From: JANOZM01 sp031429355
Lineage (GTDB): Bacteria > Pseudomonadota > Gammaproteobacteria > Burkholderiales > Burkholderiaceae_E
DNA length: 64,000 nt
NCBI GenBank assembly: GCA_031429355.1
Contig: JANOZM010000016.1
Coordinates: forward strand, 124,001-188,000
Direction of reading: 5' to 3'
The notes beneath the pieces are model-generated. The model saw nothing but the letters and a program-made list of their open reading frames with translations, did no database searches and was not told where the DNA came from. The translations under genes were made by a program, and so were the position numbers. Below, in pieces: positions 59,051-64,000 of this stretch (its first letter is position 1; each line of letters opens with the position of its first letter).

Positions 59051-60541
59051 ATGGAAACTAAAACAACAGCAAGCAAGACCAGTAGCGAAGCGCCTGCTAA
59101 GGACTCGCTAAATCTACTGCTGCTGATTGCATTAGTCGTTGGATCGGTTATTGGCAGTGGAATATTTGCGCTTCCACAAAATATGGCAGCCGGGGCCGGA
59201 GCCGGTGCAATTCTGATTGGTTGGACTGTGACGGGCATTGGTATGCTGGCATTGGCTCGGGTGTATCAAATGCTGTCAATGCGCAAGCCTGATTTAAACA
59301 ACGGCGTCTACGCATACGCCAAAGCCCTCTCCGGCGACTTTGTTGGATTCAATTCGGCATGGGGTTATTGGGTCAGTGCGTGGATTGGCAACGTCGGTTA
59401 TTTGGTGGCTGCATTTGGCGCGTTAGGATACTTTGCGCCAACTTTTGGCGATGGAAATACATTGTCAGCAATTATTGGCGCTTCAATAGTTTTGTGGGCA
59501 GTTCACGCAATGGTTTTGCGCGGAATTCAAGGGGCTACAGTGCTTAACGCTGTAATAACAATCGCAAAGATTGTGCCATTACTGCTCTTTATTATTTTAG
59601 TCGCCTTCGCATTTCAGCTTGAAACTTTCAAACTAAATTTTTGGGGCAACGCACAATTGGGATCGGTACTTGATCAAGTAAAAAGTACCATGTTAGTAAC
59701 CGTTTGGGTATTCATCGGGATTGAGGGGGCAAGCGTTTATTCGGCTCGCGCGCAAAAGCGGGAAGACGTTGGACGCGCAACTGTCATCGGATACTTAATT
59801 TGCTTGTCACTACTTATTGCGGTTTCTGTCCTTTCCCTAGGTATTTACTCCCAACCAGAATTAGCGACTTTAAAAAATCCGTCGATGGCACCGGTACTCG
59901 AAAAAGTCGTCGGTACTTGGGGTGCAGTTTTAATTTACCTTGGTTTGATCGTTTCAGTTGGTGGTGGGTTTCTTGCTTGGACGCTGCTCGCAGCAGAATC
60001 GCTTTTTACGCCAGCACAAGGCGGGTCAATGCCGGAATGGTTAGTCAAGAAAAATAGCAAAGACGTTCCAGCAAATGCCCTGTGGCTTACGAACGGGATG
60101 GTTCAGCTATTTTTGATTATTACTTTGGTGTCAAAAGCATCTTATCTCGCTTTAATTTCGCTTTCGACCGCGATGATTTTAATTCCATATTTGTTTAGCG
60201 CAATTTACGCTTTTAGGCTTACCAAACAAACAAGAGGAACCTCGTTCGCGAACGGTTCGTCCGTCGTGCCAATAAAGCCGGAATCTCAACACGGCCCGCT
60301 TGACTTTTCTATTGCTGTCGTAGCAACTTTGTTCTGTGCCTGGCTTTTATTTGCTGCGGGAATAAAGTACTTATTGCTTAGTTCAATTTTGTACTTATTG
60401 GGCACTGGACTTTATGTCATGGCAAAAAGGCAGAAAAATTTGCCTGTTTTTACCTCTAAAGAATATGGAATCTTAGCCGCTATTGTTGCCCTGGCGGCTA
60501 TAGCTGTTTACAACTTGGCGACCGGTCAACTCAAGCTTTAA
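59051..60541 (+). CDS. arcD: Arginine/ornithine antiporter (APC family)
   Basis: Exchanges external arginine for internal ornithine. 496 residues with about 13 membrane helices. LVVGSVIGSGIFALPQNMAAGAGAGAI (helix 1 of the APC superfamily with the G-S/T-G substrate loop), MRKPDLNNGVYAYAKALSG, and GIEGASVYSARAQKREDVGRAT identify the basic-amino-acid/polyamine antiporter branch. Position directly before arcA and arcB supports the specificity. It ends 39 bases before arcA. Confidence 0.92.
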   Translation: METKTTASKTSSEAPAKDSLNLLLLIALVVGSVIGSGIFALPQNMAAGAGAGAILIGWTVTGIGMLALARVYQMLSMRKPDLNNGVYAYAKALSGDFVGFNSAWGYWVSAWIGNVGYLVAAFGALGYFAPTFGDGNTLSAIIGASIVLWAVHAMVLRGIQGATVLNAVITIAKIVPLLLFIILVAFAFQLETFKLNFWGNAQLGSVLDQVKSTMLVTVWVFIGIEGASVYSARAQKREDVGRATVIGYLICLSLLIAVSVLSLGIYSQPELATLKNPSMAPVLEKVVGTWGAVLIYLGLIVSVGGGFLAWTLLAAESLFTPAQGGSMPEWLVKKNSKDVPANALWLTNGMVQLFLIITLVSKASYLALISLSTAMILIPYLFSAIYAFRLTKQTRGTSFANGSSVVPIKPESQHGPLDFSIAVVATLFCAWLLFAAGIKYLLLSSILYLLGTGLYVMAKRQKNLPVFTSKEYGILAAIVALAAIAVYNLATGQLKL

Positions 60542-60580
60542 GGCCGACGCATTTTCTTCATCTATCACCGGAGTTTTAGA

Positions 60581-61804
60581 ATGACGATTGAAAAAGGATT
60601 GTTTTCAGAGGTTGGTCGCTTACGCAAAGTACTTGTGTGCCGACCCGGGTTGGCGCAGCGAAGATTGACTCCCGCGAATTGCCGTGAATTGTTATTCGAT
60701 GACGTTCTTTGGGTAACTCAAGCGCGAATCGATCACGACGCGTTTACAAACGCCATGGTTGAGCGCGAAATTGAAGTGCTTGAAATGCACGATTTATTAG
60801 CAACAATAATGGATCAAAAAGAAGCGCGAGACTGGTTATTAGATCGTAAATTGAGTGAAAATTTTGTAGATATCGAAACCGCCATTCCACTTCGATTGTG
60901 GCTCGAGAGTTTGGCCCCAAAGCGATTGGCGGAATTTTTAATTGGCGGGGTTGCAAAGAGTGACGTGCCATTTGCTGCTGAAGGCCTTTTATCACTTTGT
61001 GCAAACCCTTCCGAGTTTTTGATACCGCCGTTGCCCAACTCGTTATTTGCGCGCGATAGTAGCTGTTGGATTGGAAACCGAGTTGTTTTAAATTCGATGT
61101 ACTGGCCAGCACGTCAGCAAGAGACGCTTTTAATGTCTGCAATCTATCGTTTCCATCCAGCCTTCGCAGGAATCAACCAAGTGTTGTGGGGCGACGCTGA
61201 ACAGAATCACGGCGTAGCTTTCTTAGAAGGTGGGGATGTCATGCCGATTGGCAATGGTGTCGTATTGGTTGGAATGGGGGAACGTTCGTCGCCTCAAGGC
61301 ACCGCGCAATTAGCTAGGTCCTTGTTCGCTTGTGGTGCAGCAAAACAGGTTCTCGCTGCGCAATTGCCCAAAACAAGGGGGGCGATGCATCTGGATACCG
61401 TGTTCAGTTTTTGTGACATCGACTTAGTCACGATATTTCCAGAAATTGTTGAAGGTATTCGAGTCCATTCGCTTCGGCCGGGTGCAAAAGAAAATACTTT
61501 AGATGTTCGAACTGAAACCCAGCCTTTTTTAAATTTGGTTTGCGAAGCGATGGGCTTGAAACAACTACGAACTGTTTCAACCGGTGGGGATGCTTATGAA
61601 GCAGAGCGAGAGCAATGGGACGATGGCAACAATCTATTGTCTATCGCGCCAGGCGTTGTAATGGCCTACAACCGAAATACGTTTACGAATACCAATTTGC
61701 GCAAAGAGGGCGTGGAGGTTATCACTATTCCGAGCAGCGAACTAGGGCGCGGTCGAGGTGGCAGCCACTGCATGGCCTGCCCAATTGAGCGTGATCCGGT
61801 TTAG
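60581..61804 (+). CDS. arcA: Arginine deiminase
   Basis: Hydrolyses arginine to citrulline and ammonia. 407 residues. Catalytic Cys397 in GSHCMACP near the C-terminus; Asp in LFARDSS (about 157), EGGD (about 220) and HLD (about 270) supply the other active-site residues of the guanidine-modifying fold. GGAG precedes the ATG. Second gene of arcDAB. Confidence 0.95.
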   Translation: MTIEKGLFSEVGRLRKVLVCRPGLAQRRLTPANCRELLFDDVLWVTQARIDHDAFTNAMVEREIEVLEMHDLLATIMDQKEARDWLLDRKLSENFVDIETAIPLRLWLESLAPKRLAEFLIGGVAKSDVPFAAEGLLSLCANPSEFLIPPLPNSLFARDSSCWIGNRVVLNSMYWPARQQETLLMSAIYRFHPAFAGINQVLWGDAEQNHGVAFLEGGDVMPIGNGVVLVGMGERSSPQGTAQLARSLFACGAAKQVLAAQLPKTRGAMHLDTVFSFCDIDLVTIFPEIVEGIRVHSLRPGAKENTLDVRTETQPFLNLVCEAMGLKQLRTVSTGGDAYEAEREQWDDGNNLLSIAPGVVMAYNRNTFTNTNLRKEGVEVITIPSSELGRGRGGSHCMACPIERDPV

Positions 61805-61848
61805 TAGTAATTGTTAAAAATAAATTTCCTAAACGCCTAAGGATTTCC

Positions 61849-62847
61849 ATGAGCTTTAATCTTCGTAATCGTAATTTGCTTGATCTAAAAGACTTTCCGC
61901 CGCGAGCTATTCGTTATTTGTTGGATCTTGCTGCCGAGCTAAAACGTGCAAAGGCGGTCGGTACTGAGCAACCACGCCTCAAAGGAAAAAACATAGCGTT
62001 AATTTTTGAAAAAGCATCTACCCGAACGCGCTGCGCTTTTGAGGTTGCAGTTCACGATCAGGGCGGACATGTAACTTACATTGATCCGGTTGGATCTCAG
62101 TTAGGGCATAAGGAGTCATTAAAAGATACAGCTCGTGTTTTAGGGCGAATGTACGATGGCATTGAGTACCGTGGTTTTCACCAAAGTGTGGTGCAAGAAA
62201 TTGCGCGTTTTTCACATGTTCCGGTTTGGAATGGTTTAACTGACGAGGCGCATCCAACACAGATTCTTGCCGATTTGCTCACAATGGAAGAATTTGGTGA
62301 ACGTCCATTACACGAACTGTCATTTTGCTACTTAGGAGATGCGCGCTTTAATATGGGTTGTTCATTGTTGGTAGGGGGCACCCAGATGGGTATGGATGTA
62401 CGTATTGCCGCCCCGAAAAGCATGCAACCACCCGCTGAATTAGTGGCGCAAATGCATGAGCTATCTAAAACAACCGGCGCAAAAATTACGATCGAAACCG
62501 ATCCACTGGTTGCTGTTAAGGGAGCAGATTTTCTGTACACCGATGTATGGGTTTCGATGGGCGAACCATTCGAAGTTTGGAAGGAGCGAATTAAAATTTT
62601 AATGCCGTACCAAGTGAACAGCGCGTTAATGGCTGCCACCGGAAAATCGCGAACCCGTTTTTTGCATTGCTTGCCTGCGTTTCACAACTTGGAAACCGAA
62701 GTGGGTCAGAAAATTCACGAGCAATTTGGTTTAACCGAGATTGAAGTAACTGACGAGGTATTTGAGTCAGAGGCTTCGGTTGTGTTTACCCAAGCAGAAA
62801 ACCGTATGCACACGATTAAGGCTGTTTTGGTGGCTACATTATCTTAA
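61849..62847 (+). CDS. arcB: Ornithine carbamoyltransferase, catabolic (ArcB)
   Basis: Splits citrulline with phosphate into ornithine and carbamoyl phosphate in this pathway. 332 residues: STRTR carbamoyl-phosphate loop (57-61), DQGGHVTYIDPVGSQLGHKES (70-90, the catabolic-type version), HPTQILAD and HCLPAFHN (about 272). The arcDAB order and the GSQLGHKES loop favour ArcB over the biosynthetic ArgF. arcC does not follow; the next gene is unrelated. Confidence 0.94.
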   Translation: MSFNLRNRNLLDLKDFPPRAIRYLLDLAAELKRAKAVGTEQPRLKGKNIALIFEKASTRTRCAFEVAVHDQGGHVTYIDPVGSQLGHKESLKDTARVLGRMYDGIEYRGFHQSVVQEIARFSHVPVWNGLTDEAHPTQILADLLTMEEFGERPLHELSFCYLGDARFNMGCSLLVGGTQMGMDVRIAAPKSMQPPAELVAQMHELSKTTGAKITIETDPLVAVKGADFLYTDVWVSMGEPFEVWKERIKILMPYQVNSALMAATGKSRTRFLHCLPAFHNLETEVGQKIHEQFGLTEIEVTDEVFESEASVVFTQAENRMHTIKAVLVATLS

Positions 62848-62893
62848 AATTTTGTTTCCACTCCGCGCCACGAGCTTGACCCCTAAGTGCGTC

Positions 62894-62909
62894 TGTTGGG
62901 CAACGCACA
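62894..62909. promoter_or_regulatory. Stress palindrome site H
   Basis: GTC-TGTTGG-GCAA-CGCACA-GAC: each half differs by one base from the consensus, flanks symmetric. About 130 bases before the HlyD-type gene. Confidence 0.45.
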
Positions 62910-62972
62910 GACCGTTAAATGTCGTCATGTGAACATCAGAGGTCTCCAATTCAGCTTAAAAGGTTGGCTATC

Positions 62973-63035
62973 ATGAAGTTCTCTGCTGTAAACGCCTTAA
63001 ATTCGGGATTTGTCGCCAAAAAATTTGTAATTTGA
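62973..63035 (+). CDS. Possible 20-codon leader ORF before the HlyD-type gene
   Basis: ATG at 62973, TGA at 63033-63035 overlapping the adaptor ATG by one base (TGATG). AAAGG stands upstream. The product (MKFSAVNALNSGFVAKKFVI) has no clear feature; it could couple translation to the adaptor. Short ORFs like this also arise by chance. Confidence 0.3.
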   Translation: MKFSAVNALNSGFVAKKFVI

Positions 63036-64000
63036 TGGCGAATCAAGAACCGAAAGAACCGGCGAAGCCGGAAGACAAAAAGCAAGATAATCAACCGAGA
63101 CGTAGGGTGATTTTGGTCTTGCTAATTATTTTATCGCTTTTGATTATTGGTGTTCTTGTTTGGTGGTTCACGCGTGCACCAGCTGTCGCCGCAATCAAGG
63201 TGCAATTGTCTCCACTAGTCAGAACACTTCAATTCTCTGCCCGAGTTGCAACGACTTCTCGCGTTGATGTCGGCAGCACACTCACTGGGCGCGTAAGAGT
63301 TGTTCGCGCTAAAGAAGGTGATCTTGTTAAAAAAGATGATGTTTTAGTTCAACTTGAAAGCGACGAGCTTCGGGCCGTTCTAATCCAAGCCCAAGCTGCC
63401 GAAAAACAAGCTATTGAACGCTTGATAGGATTACAAAGCACGGGTCGGCGCATAGTCGATGCTGCAGTTACGCAAGCCGATTCTTTGGTTCTTAAAGCCC
63501 AAGTGGAGTTACTTCGAACGCAAGAGTTAGCGGCAAAAGGTTTTTTGAGCCAAACTCGGCTAGATGACGCCCGTAGCAGTGCGGCAGTGGCACAAGCCCA
63601 ACGCGCCAGTGCCACTGCACAAAGCGCAGCTAATCGTGGTACCGACGTTTTGCAAGCCCGTGAGCAAATTGCATTACTGCGGGGGGCTAGTGCGGCTGCC
63701 AATGCGAGGCTAGCGCAAGTTGCTGTCACTGCACCCACCGACGCCATCGTACTAACTCGGTTAGTCGAACCAGGTCAAATTGTACAACCAGGCCGCGCGC
63801 TCTTTAGTTTGGCGCTTAGTGGCCCAACCTTGTTAGTAGCGCAGGTCGACGAACGCTATCTTGAACAACTAAAAAAGGGTCAAGTCGCTAGCGTGGTAGC
63901 TGATGCATTTCCCAACGAACGATTTGAAGCATCAATACAATCAATCGCGCCGTTAGTAGATGCGCAGCGCGGCGCTGTTCAAGTAAAGCTATCGGTCACA
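63035..64000 (+). CDS. HlyD-family efflux periplasmic adaptor, 3' truncated by window edge
   Basis: The first 322 residues of a membrane-fusion protein. A charged N-terminal tail (1-24), one membrane helix (about 25-45, VILVLLIILSLLIIGVLVWWF), the first half of a lipoyl domain (GRVRVVRAKEGDLVKKDDVLVQLES), a helical hairpin rich in Ala and Gln (about 105-210), the second lipoyl half (VTAPTDAIVLTRLVEPGQIVQPG) and the start of a beta-barrel. This is the MacA/HlyD-type adaptor layout. Partner permease and ATPase are presumably beyond the edge. The gene frame stays open at 64000. Confidence 0.9.
   Translation, partial: MANQEPKEPAKPEDKKQDNQPRRRVILVLLIILSLLIIGVLVWWFTRAPAVAAIKVQLSPLVRTLQFSARVATTSRVDVGSTLTGRVRVVRAKEGDLVKKDDVLVQLESDELRAVLIQAQAAEKQAIERLIGLQSTGRRIVDAAVTQADSLVLKAQVELLRTQELAAKGFLSQTRLDDARSSAAVAQAQRASATAQSAANRGTDVLQAREQIALLRGASAAANARLAQVAVTAPTDAIVLTRLVEPGQIVQPGRALFSLALSGPTLLVAQVDERYLEQLKKGQVASVVADAFPNERFEASIQSIAPLVDAQRGAVQVKLSVT

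Noticed and set aside
63349..63747. 132-codon - strand frame near the right edge
   Set aside because: Antisense to the HlyD-type adaptor hairpin; Ala/Ser/Arg-rich by reverse reading of an Ala/Gln-rich helix.
1..64000. Mobile elements, CRISPR arrays, tRNA or rRNA genes
   Set aside because: I looked for transposase/integrase motifs, terminal repeats, regular spacer arrays and cloverleaf-like sequence in the gaps and saw none.

Overview
The window reads as chromosomal DNA of a Gram-negative proteobacterium, most likely a betaproteobacterium of the Burkholderiales/Oxalobacteraceae kind. This is inferred from gene content, not from a marker gene: outer-membrane porin and OmpA proteins, an MCE/Mla-type lipid transporter, AsmA, a DUF883-YqjE cluster, a PHB-depolymerase-family esterase with its CopG-like regulator, a phytochrome with heme oxygenase, and many small stress proteins with short intergenic spacers. 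No rRNA, tRNA, insertion sequence, prophage or CRISPR array is visible. Coding density is high and only one gap exceeds 300 bases (31262-31687).

Layout. 1-8135: a giant cyclic beta-1,2-glucan synthase, cut by the left edge. 8384-15005 (+): a tightly overlapped light-signalling operon (heme oxygenase, bacteriophytochrome kinase, single-domain response regulator, hybrid kinase, and a small protein resembling a bare histidine-phosphotransfer dimer). 15000-19212 (-): CHRD lipoprotein, alcohol dehydrogenase, Pat-type acyl-CoA-synthetase/acetyltransferase. 19439-20555 (+): DUF883, YqjE-like and a third membrane protein, closed by a terminator. 20680-25409 (-): membrane protein, a 23-residue membrane peptide, PNPOx-like stress protein, fumarase, phospholipase-D/cardiolipin-synthase lipoprotein, DUF2177. 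25634-31243: CHRD lipoprotein, crystallin/glycine-zipper protein, large catalase, esterase and RHH regulator. 31688-36416: Old Yellow Enzyme, a possible clan-CD cysteine-peptidase-like exported protein, small unknowns, carbamate kinase. 36612-46253: phosphoglucomutase and phosphoketolase, a universal stress protein, a CheB-CheR-PAS fusion with a kinase. 46234-52746: BrkB-Dps-AsmA, a Crp/Fnr regulator, OmpA, a Cys-repeat periplasmic protein. 52968-57736: REC-PAS protein, MlaE-F-D-PqiC lipid transporter, BON protein. 57818-62847: porin and the arginine deiminase genes arcD-arcA-arcB. 63035-64000: an HlyD-type adaptor cut by the right edge.

How it fits together. Many genes suit survival under stress and oxygen limitation: substrate-level ATP from arginine (arcDAB here, arcC 24 kb away), phosphoketolase, alcohol dehydrogenase, Pat, catalase, Dps, Usp, BON and envelope proteins. 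The main new signal is a recurrent intergenic palindrome, consensus GTC-TGTTCG-N4-CGAACA-GAC, found at ten promoter regions in this window, including both halves of the split arginine deiminase pathway. Its TGT-N10-ACA geometry is that of Crp/Fnr-family sites, and a Crp/Fnr-family gene lies among the sites (50238-51032). I propose, as inference, that these sites define one stress regulon.
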